Positions 8,917 through 18,324 of a DNA stretch of 50,801 bases are shown in pieces. The first letter of the stretch is position 1, and every line of letters starts with the position of its first letter. Below the pieces are notes generated by a model that worked only from the letters and a program-made list of their open reading frames with translations, searched no databases and had not been told where the DNA came from. The stretch is from Desulfovirgula thermocuniculi DSM 16036 (GTDB lineage Bacteria > Bacillota > Desulfotomaculia > Desulfotomaculales > Desulfovirgulaceae): the NCBI RefSeq assembly GCF_000429345.1, contig NZ_AUBR01000022.1, positions 1-50,801 on the forward strand. The letters run 5' to 3'. Both the position numbers and the translations under genes were made by a program.

Positions 8917-9368
8917 CCGTTCCTTTCCTTGGGGTTTGCAGGGCGGCGTGCGGCCAGCAGGCGCCTGGCCAGGAGGTAAGAAACGGCCCAGGAGAGGCCG
9001 GCGTTTAAAAAGGCACCCGCCAGGAAGGCGGTACCGGCCTCGCGAAAGGAGAAAAGCAGGGAGGAGGGTGCACTTTTAACGGGCAGGCAGGCCTCACCCC
9101 CCGTTACGGCGCTGCCGGTGATGAGGTTCAAAGCGTAAAAGAAGGGGACCGCCCACTTAAAAAAGGCAGCGGAAAGGGCAGCGGCAGCGGCGTTGGCGCG
9201 GAGCAGGCGTGCGAGGAGATAGGCAACGGGTATGCTCACCAGGGGAAGAGGGAAAAAGTCTACGGCCAGTCCCAGGGCAAGGCCGTGGGCGATCCTGTGC
9301 GGGGCATCGGGCTCGCTGAGAATGCGGTTAAGCCTGGCGGCCAGCTTCTTGAACTTTTGCCTGTGCAT
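8907..9368 (-). CDS. DUF2062 membrane protein
   Basis: A 153-aa protein with several hydrophobic helices. The pattern [20 protein letters not shown] near residues 23-42 and the membrane-spanning remainder match DUF2062. No reaction is known for the family; it is usually a small inner-membrane protein. It overlaps the start of rho by 10 bases and follows tal after about 50 bases, so it belongs to the fba-tal-rho transcription unit. Confidence 0.75.
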   Translation of the reverse strand: MHRQKFKKLAARLNRILSEPDAPHRIAHGLALGLAVDFFPLPLVSIPVAYLLARLLRANAAAAALSAAFFKWAVPFFYALNLITGSAVTGGEACLPVKSAPSSLLFSFREAGTAFLAGAFLNAGLSWAVSYLLARRLLAARRPANPKERNGCP

Positions 9369-9419
9369 GGAGGGAGGCCGGGGGGCCTGGGCCCCCCATC
9401 GTCAGGGGCTCTGCAAATT

Positions 9420-10070
9420 TTACTTCCGAGGGGATACCTTTGCCCAGTCGGCCAGGAATTTTTCCACCCCCAGGTCGGTAAGGGGGTGCTTGAGCATCTG
9501 CATGAGCACCTTGTAGGGGACGGTGGCAATGTCCGCGCCTGCCCTGGCGGCCATGACCACGTGCAGGGGGTGGCGGATGCTGGCGGCAATGATCTGGGTG
9601 GGGAAGTCGTAATTGGCATAAATCTCCACGATCTCGCGGATCAGCTCCATGCCGTCGTGGCCCGCATCGTCCAGGCGGCCCACAAAGGGGCTGACGTAGG
9701 TGGCCCCGGCCAGGGCGGCCAGGAGGGCCTGGTTGGCCGAAAAGACCAGCGTCACATTGGTCTTGATGCCTTTCGCGGCAAGGGCCTTTACGGCCTTCAA
9801 GCCTTCGGCGGTCACGGGTATCTTGACCACTATGTTGGGGTGGATGGCCGCCAGGGCCTCGGCTTCCTCAACCATGGCCCGGGCTTCAAGGCTTACGGCC
9901 TCCACGCTGATGGGCCCGTCTACAAGGGCGGTGATCTCCCGTACTACCTGGAGGGGGTCCCTTCCTTCCTTGGCCATTAAGGTAGGATTGGTGGTTACGC
10001 CGCTGATCACGCCCAGCGCGCAGGCTTCCTTTATCTCCTCAATATTGGCGGTATCCAGGAAAAGGCGCAT
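9420..10070 (-). CDS. tal: Transaldolase (short FSA-like type)
   Basis: A 216-aa Schiff-base aldolase that moves a dihydroxyacetone unit between sugar phosphates in the non-oxidative pentose phosphate pathway. The start chosen is ATG at 10070 ([13 protein letters not shown]), which has an AGGAGG site nine bases upstream; a start 18 bases earlier would overlap fba slightly. Catalytic K83 lies in [20 protein letters not shown] and GRLDDAG are typical of the short transaldolase / fructose-6-phosphate aldolase family. It follows fba by 14 bases. Confidence 0.95.
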   Translation of the reverse strand: MRLFLDTANIEEIKEACALGVISGVTTNPTLMAKEGRDPLQVVREITALVDGPISVEAVSLEARAMVEEAEALAAIHPNIVVKIPVTAEGLKAVKALAAKGIKTNVTLVFSANQALLAALAGATYVSPFVGRLDDAGHDGMELIREIVEIYANYDFPTQIIAASIRHPLHVVMAARAGADIATVPYKVLMQMLKHPLTDLGVEKFLADWAKVSPRK

Positions 10071-10084
10071 GCCGCAAAACCTCC

Positions 10085-10945
10085 TCAAACCCGCGCTTTT
10101 CCGGCACAGCCGAAGAGGCGCATTTTGGCGCGGATGACCTCCACCGCCGCCTCCCGGGCCGGCCCGAGGATCTTGCGGGGATCGATTTCCTGCGGGTGCG
10201 CGCCCAGCTCCCGCCGCAGCGCACCCACGAAGGCTTCCCTTATCTCGGTATCGATGTTGATCTTGCGCACCCCGCGGCGGACGGCTTCCCGGATGGCCTC
10301 CTCGGGCACCCCGGAGGCCCCGTGCAGCACCAGGGGCACGCGCACCAGCTCTTTAATCCTGCTCAGGCGCTCAAAATCCAGGCGGGGCTCCCCCTGGTAG
10401 CGCCCGTGGGCCGTGCCCACGGAAACGGCCAGGGAGTCCACGCCGGTCCTTTCCACAAAGTAGCGGGCCTCCGCGGGGTCCGTGAAAAAGGCCTCCCGCT
10501 CCTCCACCTTTATCTCATCCTCGGCCCCCATGATGCGGCCCAGCTCCCCTTCCACGGAAACCCCCGCCGCCCTGGCCACCTCCACCACGCGGCGGGTAAG
10601 GGCAATGTTTTCCTCCAGGGGCAGGTGGGAGCCGTCAATCATCACCGAGGAAAAGCCCGCCGCCACACACCTCACCGCCTGCTCAAAGCTGGTCCCGTGG
10701 TCGAGGTGTAAGGCCACCGGCACTCTTACGCCGCGGGCAGCCGCGCGGGCCATGGCCACCAGGTACGCCAGCCCGGCATACTTGATGGCCCCCTGGCTGG
10801 CCTGCAGGATGACCGGCGACCTCTCCGCCTCCGCAGCGGCCACGATGGCCTGCACCAGCTCCATGTTGTTACAGTTGAAGGCTCCCACGGCGTAGCCCTG
10901 CTCCTCCGCGTCCCGGAGGAGCACGCCGACCGGCACGAAAGGCAT
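10085..10945 (-). CDS. fba: Class II fructose-bisphosphate aldolase
   Basis: A 286-aa zinc-dependent aldolase that splits fructose 1,6-bisphosphate to the two triose phosphates, or joins them in gluconeogenesis. Visible motifs are [13 protein letters not shown] (catalytic Asp and zinc His), [21 protein letters not shown] and [12 protein letters not shown] (zinc His), then [11 protein letters not shown] for phosphate binding. Length is normal for the Gram-positive FbaA group; the closely related tagatose-bisphosphate aldolases cannot be fully excluded. It lies between spo0F and tal as in Bacillus subtilis. Confidence 0.95.
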   Translation of the reverse strand: MPFVPVGVLLRDAEEQGYAVGAFNCNNMELVQAIVAAAEAERSPVILQASQGAIKYAGLAYLVAMARAAARGVRVPVALHLDHGTSFEQAVRCVAAGFSSVMIDGSHLPLEENIALTRRVVEVARAAGVSVEGELGRIMGAEDEIKVEEREAFFTDPAEARYFVERTGVDSLAVSVGTAHGRYQGEPRLDFERLSRIKELVRVPLVLHGASGVPEEAIREAVRRGVRKINIDTEIREAFVGALRRELGAHPQEIDPRKILGPAREAAVEVIRAKMRLFGCAGKARV

Positions 10946-10994
10946 TTTCCTCCGCTCCTTTGCACTTTTCCATTATTCCCCGGCGCGGGCCTTT

Positions 10995-11375
10995 TCATGC
11001 CAGGCCACGGCGGGCGACCTCTTCCTGCCCCAGGAGCGACTTCACCAGGAAGCCGACCTCCCGCAGGTCAAAGGGCTTGTGCAGGAAGTGGCCGATGCCC
11101 AGGGCCCTGGCCTCTTCTTCCAGCGCCGTTTCCCCGTAAGCGGTCATGAGCACGACCCTGAGGGCAGGATCTAGCTCGCGGGCTTCCCGCCAAACGGTCA
11201 GGCCGTCCATACCGGGAAGTTTGGCGTCCAGGAGAAGCAGCCGCACGCCGCCCTTTTTTATCTTTTCCAGTGCCTCGGGACCCGAAGCGGCTGTCTCCAC
11301 CTCTACGGCCTCGCCGCGCAGGAACTCCACCAGTAGCCGCAACACGCCGGGCTGGTCGTCCACCACCAGCACCAT
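10995..11375 (-). CDS. spo0F: Spo0F-like single-domain response regulator
   Basis: A 126-aa receiver without an output domain. It has the acidic pair D6/D7, phospho-acceptor D50 (LLLLDAKLPGMDG), T78 and K100 (FLHKPF). Spo0F passes phosphate from sporulation kinases to Spo0B. The assignment rests on size and on position just before fba, the same order as in Bacillus. Many Clostridia keep this gene although they lack a full phosphorelay, so its partner may differ. The ATG has a GGGAGGGAG site. Confidence 0.85.
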   Translation of the reverse strand: MVLVVDDQPGVLRLLVEFLRGEAVEVETAASGPEALEKIKKGGVRLLLLDAKLPGMDGLTVWREARELDPALRVVLMTAYGETALEEEARALGIGHFLHKPFDLREVGFLVKSLLGQEEVARRGLA

Positions 11376-11458
11376 CTGCCTCTCCCTCCCCCCAGGCAGG
11401 TTAAAGAAAGATTTTCGCCCGCGCGAAAAAAATTCCTCCCTGCGCTACCCCGGGGGGA

Positions 11459-12145
11459 TCACACGGAGAGATGGAGCACCAGAAGGAGAAGCAACACAAA
11501 GCCGCCGCCGGCCAGCACCAGGGGAGGCAGGACCACCGCCAAAAGGGCCCGGGAAAGGGTAAAGCCGTAGACGAAAGAGGCGCCCAGGACCACCAGCCCC
11601 GTCCCCCAGAGAAAGGCTGCCAGGCCTAAAACGGCGGTCACGGCCATGAACACCACGCCGCGCGCCCCCAGGAGGAGGAGCAGGAAGTCCACCGGCACCA
11701 GCCAGAGCGCGGGCAGCGAGGCCAGGGCGGTGACGCACAGGATCCCTGCCGCCTTGCCCTGGCCGCCCAGGAGGCCGGCGGCAAGGTGAATGAGGGCGCT
11801 CGTCAGCAGCCACTTGAGGTACTGGAAAAGGAAGCTGGCCGCGGACATGAAGGGAGCCGCCGGCAAAAGCCAGTGGATGCCCACGGGGTGGTAGCGGAAC
11901 ATCTGGACGCTGACCAGCGTGCTCATGACGGCGCCGGCCAGGGACACCAGGGAAAAAAGCAGCACTGCCGCGCCCAGGGGAGGGCGGGCGGCTACGGCGG
12001 CAAAGGTTCGCCGGGGCTCAAAGAAGACCCCGTAAATTAGCTCCAAAAAGCCCTGCCGGCCGGGGGCCGCCTGCTCCGCTGGGGCCGCCGCCTCTCCGGC
12101 GGGGCCATCCTGCCTTTCGGCCATCTTTTCTTCCAACCCTGCCAC
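11459..12145 (-). CDS. YIP1-like polytopic membrane protein
   Basis: A 228-aa protein with a cytoplasmic Ala/Gln-rich start (1-30), the segment ELIYGVFFEPRRTFAAVAAR, and then about five hydrophobic helices. The motif FFEPRRTF just before the first helix is typical of bacterial YIP1-family proteins, whose role is not established. It lies between sppA and spo0F on the same strand, with 20 bases to sppA, so it is probably co-transcribed with sppA. Confidence 0.68.
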   Translation of the reverse strand: MAGLEEKMAERQDGPAGEAAAPAEQAAPGRQGFLELIYGVFFEPRRTFAAVAARPPLGAAVLLFSLVSLAGAVMSTLVSVQMFRYHPVGIHWLLPAAPFMSAASFLFQYLKWLLTSALIHLAAGLLGGQGKAAGILCVTALASLPALWLVPVDFLLLLLGARGVVFMAVTAVLGLAAFLWGTGLVVLGASFVYGFTLSRALLAVVLPPLVLAGGGFVLLLLLVLHLSV

Positions 12146-12165
12146 ACCTCCTTTGGCCCCTTATC

Positions 12166-13119
12166 CTAGCGGGACGGCTCGTAAAACTGCTGCGCCGGAG
12201 GCAGGCAAGGAGGGGCCACCAGCCAGATGGCCGTACCCGGCGCAGGGTAAAGGCCCGAGGGCTTCCCCGGGAAAAGCGCGTCCAGGAAGATTTCCGGTAT
12301 GAGGCGCCGCGGGGCCAGCTCGCTCACCGGGGGATCGGGCCCCAGGCCGGACAGCTCCCCGGCCAGCCTAATGGCCTCCCGCAGGTCCCCAAGCTCGTCC
12401 ACCAGGCCGAGCTCCTTAGCCTGCCGGCCGGTGAAAACGCGCCCGTCGGCCAGCTTCCTCACGTGTGCGGGGTCCATCCGCCGCCCCTCGGCCACCGCCT
12501 GCACGAACTGGGCGTAGATGTCTTCCACCATCCCCTGGAAGATGCTCTCCTCCTCGGGGGTCACGGGGCGGCTGGGGGAGCCCATGTCCTTGTGGGGGCC
12601 GCTCTTAAAGGTGCGGGTGGCAATGCCCAGCTTGCTGTAGAGGCCCTGCAGGTCCTGCACCTGAATGATCACGCCAATGCTGCCGGTGAGGGTGCCCGGG
12701 TTGGCCACCACTTTGTCCGCGCGGCTGGCTATCCAGTAGGCCCCGGAGGCAGCCGCATCCCCCATGGAAGCCACCACTTTCTTTCCCGCCTGCCGGAGCC
12801 GGTCCACTTCCCGCGCGATTTCCTGCGCCCCGGCAGCGGTCCCGCCAGGGCTGTTTAAGCGCAGGACCACCGCCCGCACTTCGGGATCCCGGGCAGCCTG
12901 GCGCAGGCGCTGCGCCACTTCCTCCGCACCCACCAGGCCGGAGAGAAACGGGGAGGCACGCCCGCTGACAATGGTGCCGGAGAGGTGGACGACGGCCACG
13001 CTGCCGCGCCCGCGCCCCGCACCAAGCCCTTTCCCCACCCTTGCCGCCACGACGAGGGTGGCCAGCAGGCTGCAGGCCACCGCGCCTATAACCAGGGCGG
13101 CCACCAATTTCTTCTTCAT
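12166..13119 (-). CDS. sppA: Signal peptide peptidase SppA, short type
   Basis: A 317-aa membrane-anchored serine protease that degrades cleaved signal peptides. One N-terminal helix (about 4-27) anchors it. The fold contains LRLNSPGGTAAGA, nucleophile S125 in GDAAASGAYWIAS, and general-base K177 in SGPHKDMGSPSR. The 52-residue spacing matches the Ser/Lys dyad of Bacillus SppA. PGTLTGSIGVI is also conserved. The C-terminal tail of about 40 residues (after RLIPEIF) is proline-rich and not part of the core family. It follows pyrG. Confidence 0.95.
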   Translation of the reverse strand: MKKKLVAALVIGAVACSLLATLVVAARVGKGLGAGRGRGSVAVVHLSGTIVSGRASPFLSGLVGAEEVAQRLRQAARDPEVRAVVLRLNSPGGTAAGAQEIAREVDRLRQAGKKVVASMGDAAASGAYWIASRADKVVANPGTLTGSIGVIIQVQDLQGLYSKLGIATRTFKSGPHKDMGSPSRPVTPEEESIFQGMVEDIYAQFVQAVAEGRRMDPAHVRKLADGRVFTGRQAKELGLVDELGDLREAIRLAGELSGLGPDPPVSELAPRRLIPEIFLDALFPGKPSGLYPAPGTAIWLVAPPCLPPAQQFYEPSR

Positions 13120-13196
13120 GGCTTATCCCAGACCCCCCGCACCAAAGAGTTGCCGCGCTGTTTTACCGCGCTATATTATTGCCCCCCGCCGATCCT

Positions 13197-14849
<1,653 letters not shown>

Positions 14850-14856
14850 CTACCCT

Positions 14857-14885
14857 ATTCTAGCCAGCGGCCTTTGCCCTGTCAA
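14857..14885 (-). promoter_or_regulatory. Sigma-A promoter of pyrG
   Basis: The minus strand has TTGACA (14885-14880), a 17-base spacer and TAGAAT (14862-14857), a near-consensus promoter. It overlaps the end of the intergenic space after argS and points at pyrG. A short inverted repeat GGTAT/ATACC follows in the leader. Confidence 0.85.
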
Positions 14886-14897
14886 CGGGAGGCTCGC

Positions 14898-16574
14898 TCA
14901 CATCCGTTCGGGAGCCGAAAGGCCCAAAAGCCGCAGGCCGTTTTTAAGCACCACGCGGGTGGCGCCGGCCAGAAGAAGCCGCGCCTCGGTCAGGCGCCGG
15001 TCGGCGGTGAGCACGCGGTGGCTGTTGTAGAAGCTGTGGAAGAGGCCGGCCACTTCATGCAGGTAGCGGGCCAGGCGGTGGGGCGCAAGATCCCTGGCGC
15101 AGGCCACCACTTCCTCGGGAAAGTCGGCCAGCCTGCGCGCCAGGGCCAGCTCCGCCTCCGTTTCCAGCGGCCCGAGATCGACGGCTTCCGGCGGCGGCAG
15201 GGGCGCGTTGTTCTGGCGCAGGATGCTGCAGATGCGGGCGTGGGCGTACTGGATGTAGTAAACCGGGTTCTCGTTGCTCTGCGCCTTGGCCAGGTCCAGA
15301 TCGAAGTCCAGGTGGCTGTCGGCGCTGCGCATGACAAAGAAATAGCGCGCCGCGTCCCTGCCCACCTCCTCCACCAGCTCCTCCAAGGTGACGAAGCGGC
15401 CGGTGCGCTTGCTCATGCGCACCAGCTCCCCGCCGCGGTAAAGCCGCACCAGCTGCATGATGACGATCTCCAGCGCGCCGGGGTCGTAGCCCAGGGCGGC
15501 CACGGCGCCCTTCATGCGGGCCACGTGGCCGTGGTGGTCCGCCCCCCAGATGTTAATGATGCGCTCAAAGCCGCGGCGGAACTTGTTGCGGTGGTAGGCG
15601 ATATCGGCGGCAAAGTAGGTGGGCACGCCGTTTTTGCGCACCAGCACCTCGTCCTTTTCCGCGCCAAAGGCGGTGGCGCGAAACCACAGCGCCCCCTCGT
15701 GCTCGTACAAATACCCCCGCTCGCGCAAAATGGCGATGGTTTCCTCCACCTCTCCCGAGTCGTGGAGGCTCTGCTCGGAAAACCAGACGTCAAAGCGCAC
15801 ACCAAAGTCTTCCAGAGCCCTCCTGATGGCCGCCAGCTTTTCCTTGAGGGCGTACTCCGCCAGGACGCGGCGCCTTTCCTCCGCCGGCGCCTCCAGGTAG
15901 CGGTCGCCATAAAGGGCCACGAAGTTCCTGGCGGTGTCAATGAGGTCCTCTCCGTGGTAGCCTTCCTCGGGCACTTCCGCCGGGCGCCCCAGCAGCTGCA
16001 GGTAGCGGGCTTCCAGGGAGCGGGCAAAATTCTCGATTTGGTTGCCGGCGTCGTTAATGTAATACTCCCTGGTTACCCGGTATCCGGCAAACTCCAGGAT
16101 GGCGGCAATGCTGTCCCCCAGGGCCGCCCCGCGGGCATTGCCCATGTGCAGGAGCCCTGTGGGGTTGGCGGAGACAAATTCCACCTGCACCCGCATGCCG
16201 CCCCCTACGTCCGCGCGCCCGTAGTCGTCGCCGGCCTGCACAATGCGCGGCAGCTCCGGCAGCACCCAGCGGGGGTGGAGGTAAAAATTAATAAAACCGG
16301 GCCCGGCCACCTCCACCTTTTCCACCGGGATACCGGTTAGATCAAGGCAGTTCACCAGTACTTCGGCAATCCTGCGGGGAGCACTGCGCGCCGCCCTGGC
16401 CAGCAGCATGGCCAGGTTGGCGGCGAAATCCCCGTGCTCCTTTTCCCGCGGCACTTCAACGGTAAAAGGAGGAAGCGCCGTAACGGGCAACAGCCCCTTT
16501 GCTGCCGCTTGGTTCACCGCACTCTCCAGGGCAGCGGCCAGCCGTTCCCTTATCTCCTGGACGATTCCCTTCAT
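14898..16574 (-). CDS. argS: Arginyl-tRNA synthetase
   Basis: A 558-aa class I synthetase that charges tRNA-Arg. It shows the N-terminal additional domain, the HIGH-type motif in NPTGLLHMGNARG, the KMSKS-type motif as VRMSKRTGR, and the C-terminal anticodon-binding DALR domain ending GLRLLGLSAPERM. It lies 10 bases after a DUF1934 gene, the same ywiB-argS pairing found in Bacillus, and is transcribed from the promoter near 17059. Confidence 0.98.
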   Translation of the reverse strand: MKGIVQEIRERLAAALESAVNQAAAKGLLPVTALPPFTVEVPREKEHGDFAANLAMLLARAARSAPRRIAEVLVNCLDLTGIPVEKVEVAGPGFINFYLHPRWVLPELPRIVQAGDDYGRADVGGGMRVQVEFVSANPTGLLHMGNARGAALGDSIAAILEFAGYRVTREYYINDAGNQIENFARSLEARYLQLLGRPAEVPEEGYHGEDLIDTARNFVALYGDRYLEAPAEERRRVLAEYALKEKLAAIRRALEDFGVRFDVWFSEQSLHDSGEVEETIAILRERGYLYEHEGALWFRATAFGAEKDEVLVRKNGVPTYFAADIAYHRNKFRRGFERIINIWGADHHGHVARMKGAVAALGYDPGALEIVIMQLVRLYRGGELVRMSKRTGRFVTLEELVEEVGRDAARYFFVMRSADSHLDFDLDLAKAQSNENPVYYIQYAHARICSILRQNNAPLPPPEAVDLGPLETEAELALARRLADFPEEVVACARDLAPHRLARYLHEVAGLFHSFYNSHRVLTADRRLTEARLLLAGATRVVLKNGLRLLGLSAPERM

Positions 16575-16584
16575 GTGCAGCGGC

Positions 16585-17007
16585 CTAGACCTCCTGTACG
16601 GTAATGGAGAGCTGGTTGTAGCCTATCTTCTGGTGGCAGAGCTCCAACTCGTATTCCAGATTAATACTTCCGCCCACCTCTGTCAAGTCCACCTCCACCT
16701 TCCAGGGCAGGACGCCCACCCACATGGAACCAAAGGGGGTGACGTAGTTGGCCTCGTGGTGGATGCCCTCCTCAAAAACCTGCTTGAGCTCGGAGGTGCC
16801 CATGCGCTTTAAGGTCACGCGGCTGGGTTCGGCCTTTAAGTAGGTGGTGGTCCCGGCAAGGCCGGAAATTTCCGACTCGCTGTAGACGATGTAAAAAGAG
16901 CTTTTTTTCTTATACAAGCTAGCCTTGGTTATCAGTTCAATGGTCTCCTGCTCCCCCAGCTCGCTGGTCCGGGTGCCGCGGATGGTCACCAGCACCGTCT
17001 TGCGCAT
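16585..17007 (-). CDS. DUF1934 (YwiB-like) protein
   Basis: A 140-aa protein with the beta-rich, calycin-like pattern of DUF1934: VTIRGTRTSELGEQETIEL, YIVYSESEISGLAGTTTYLK, and the C-terminal GGSINLEYELEL. The start chosen is ATG at 17007, seven bases after AAAGGA. The function is unknown. The same gene precedes argS in many Firmicutes, so the pair is a conserved operon. Confidence 0.85.
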   Translation of the reverse strand: MRKTVLVTIRGTRTSELGEQETIELITKASLYKKKSSFYIVYSESEISGLAGTTTYLKAEPSRVTLKRMGTSELKQVFEEGIHHEANYVTPFGSMWVGVLPWKVEVDLTEVGGSINLEYELELCHQKIGYNQLSITVQEV

Positions 17008-17027
17008 CAAATCATCCTTTCAAAGGG

Positions 17028-17064
17028 CCGGTTAAGAAAGTTAACCGGAATTTAATAAATTATA
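17028..17064 (-). promoter_or_regulatory. Promoter and 5' hairpin of the DUF1934-argS operon
   Basis: TATAAT (17064-17059, minus strand) is a perfect -10 box; the -35 box is poor. Directly downstream, at the predicted 5' end of the mRNA, CCGGTTAA and TTAACCGG (17028-17035, 17041-17048) form a perfect 8-bp hairpin with a 5-base loop, just before the AAAGGA ribosome site. Confidence 0.6.
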
Positions 17065-17104
17065 CCCCTTTTCGGGCCCTGCCGAAAGGGGGGAACGTCC
17101 CCCC

Positions 17105-17134
17105 AAAAACAAAAAACGGGCTCTCTATTGCCCG
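17105..17134 (-). terminator. Intrinsic terminator after the 50-aa protein gene
   Basis: On the minus strand CGGGC, an 8-base loop and GCCCG are followed by TTTTTTGTTTTT. It lies 28 bases after the stop at 17162 and insulates the DUF1934-argS operon. Confidence 0.8.
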
Positions 17135-17161
17135 CTTGCCAACCGGTGGGTGCTTTTTTGG

Positions 17162-17314
17162 CTAGCGCCCGAGGAAGGAAACCACGCTCTGGTACAGGCT
17201 GTTGGCAAACACCTTTAAAAAGAGGATGGCTGTTAAGTTGATGATGGCCCCCACGCCCAGCACGTCTACCGCCAGCGAAAGGCCTTCCACCCAGCGGGAC
17301 TTCCCGGCCTCCAT
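17162..17314 (-). CDS. 50-aa single-helix membrane protein
   Basis: The start chosen is ATG at 17314, with a GGGGGG ribosome site; a longer reading from 17386 gives an unconvincing N-terminus and would cover the repeated GTCACTAC elements. The product has a charged head (MEAGKSRWVEGLS), one hydrophobic segment (about 13-36) and a short tail. I do not recognise a family. It has its own promoter (17414-17442) and terminator, and its leader carries two GTCACTAC copies that also occur upstream of the sulfite exporter gene, so the two units may share regulation. Confidence 0.6.
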   Translation of the reverse strand: MEAGKSRWVEGLSLAVDVLGVGAIINLTAILFLKVFANSLYQSVVSFLGR

Positions 17315-17331
17315 GTTTTTACCCCCCGCTC

Positions 17332-17363
17332 GTAGTGACAATTCTTGCCCCTGCGGTAGTGAC
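17332..17363 (-). repeat. Two direct copies of GTCACTAC in the leader of the 50-aa protein gene
   Basis: GTCACTAC occurs on the minus strand at 17339-17332 and 17363-17356, 24 bases apart. Flanks are also alike (the plus strand reads GTAGTGACAATTCTTG and GTAGTGACCAATCTTG). The spacing is near two helical turns. The same 8-mer occurs at 19743-19750, 19836-19843 and 19853-19860. Confidence 0.6.
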
Positions 17364-17413
17364 CAATCTTGTGCCGCCCTGCACATACCGTCCCTTCAAT
17401 TGATTGTGTGCCT

Positions 17414-17442
17414 ATTATACGTCCTCCCTGCCTAAAAGGCAA
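17414..17442 (-). promoter_or_regulatory. Sigma-A promoter of the 50-aa protein gene
   Basis: The minus strand shows TTGCCT (17442-17437), a 17-base spacer and a perfect TATAAT (17419-17414). The predicted start near 17407 leaves a leader of about 90 bases that contains the GTCACTAC pair. Confidence 0.75.
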
Positions 17443-17477
17443 GAGGCGAATGACAAAATGATTGCGCTCACATGGAC

Positions 17478-17509
17478 AAAAAAAGGGGCGGCACTTCCAA
17501 GGCGCCGCC
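17478..17509 (-). terminator. Intrinsic terminator after the 235-aa membrane protein gene
   Basis: GGCGGC and GCCGCC (17504-17509 and 17487-17492 on the plus strand) form the stem, followed on the minus strand by CC and TTTTTTT. It ends the exporter operon. Confidence 0.8.
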
Positions 17510-17542
17510 GCTTGCGGGGAGAAAGGAGGGTGGCCAAATATT

Positions 17543-18250
17543 TTACGCTTCCTGCTTTTCGCCGTGGGCCGAGGCGGTAATGCCCAGGCCCTCAAAGATG
17601 AAGAGCATGGCAAAACCGTACCACACGGTGTAGATGACGTAGAAGACGAGCATGAAGGCCGTGATGCCCGCTTTATCCGCCACCCTGGCCGCCTCGATGC
17701 CCTCGAAGTTATAGGCCGGCTCCAGGGCCTTGGTCTTCACCGCGGAGGCAAAGGACATTTCCGTTGCCCGGCCCTGGAGCTTGAAGCTCTTCTCCAGCGC
17801 ATCGAAGAGGCCCCACCAGTAGTAGATGACCTCCCGGGACTCCAGGCCGTAGCGCTCCTTCACCTGGGCGCCCTGGTTTTTAAACTCGGCGTCGGCATCG
17901 GCCAGGGCGCGCGCCGCCGCCTTGCCCAGGTCCCCGCTAACGCTCAGGCTCTGCCCGCTTAATTGCACGGCCAGCCCGGCAGAGGTAAACAGCCCGGCCA
18001 TGCGGGACGTTTCCTGCGCGTCGCGGCCCCTGACGGTTACCTGGAACTCCTGTCCCTCGAAACTCTTGCCCTTTTTCACCATGCCCGGGATGTAGTACGT
18101 CGAGCCTTTGGTCAGCTGGTTGAAAAGGTCGTCTGCGTAGGCAATTACCGTCTTCCCGTTCATCACCGGGCTCAAGAGCACGGCCAGGACCACCAGGAAG
18201 GAAGCCAGGAGGACCAGGCCGATGAAAAACTCCCTCTTGCGGATAATCAC
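17543..18250 (-). CDS. Two-helix membrane protein with extracytoplasmic domain, partner of the TauE exporter
   Basis: A 235-aa protein with a membrane helix at about 8-30, a soluble segment of roughly 160 residues, and a second hydrophobic segment at about 195-222 (GITAFMLVFYVIYTVWYGFA). I do not recognise a named family. The soluble part has MVKKGKSFEGQEFQVTVRGR and YYWWGLFDALEKSFKLQGR and no cysteines or cofactor motifs. It follows the exporter gene by 74 bases and ends at a good terminator, so the two form one operon; a role as accessory subunit of the exporter is inferred only from position. Confidence 0.7.
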   Translation of the reverse strand: MIIRKREFFIGLVLLASFLVVLAVLLSPVMNGKTVIAYADDLFNQLTKGSTYYIPGMVKKGKSFEGQEFQVTVRGRDAQETSRMAGLFTSAGLAVQLSGQSLSVSGDLGKAAARALADADAEFKNQGAQVKERYGLESREVIYYWWGLFDALEKSFKLQGRATEMSFASAVKTKALEPAYNFEGIEAARVADKAGITAFMLVFYVIYTVWYGFAMLFIFEGLGITASAHGEKQEA

Positions 18251-18324
18251 GGTAACCCCTCCTTATCTAAGTGCTGGGCCTAAGCCCGCCCCGGCGGCGA
18301 ATGCCCGGGGCAGGCCCAGTTCCC

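Noticed and set aside
14874-16340. 488-codon plus-strand reading frame
   Set aside because: It is antisense to argS; the GC-rich codons of argS create long open frames on the other strand. The same holds for plus-strand frames at 6736-8577, 19834-21477 and 33765-35408.
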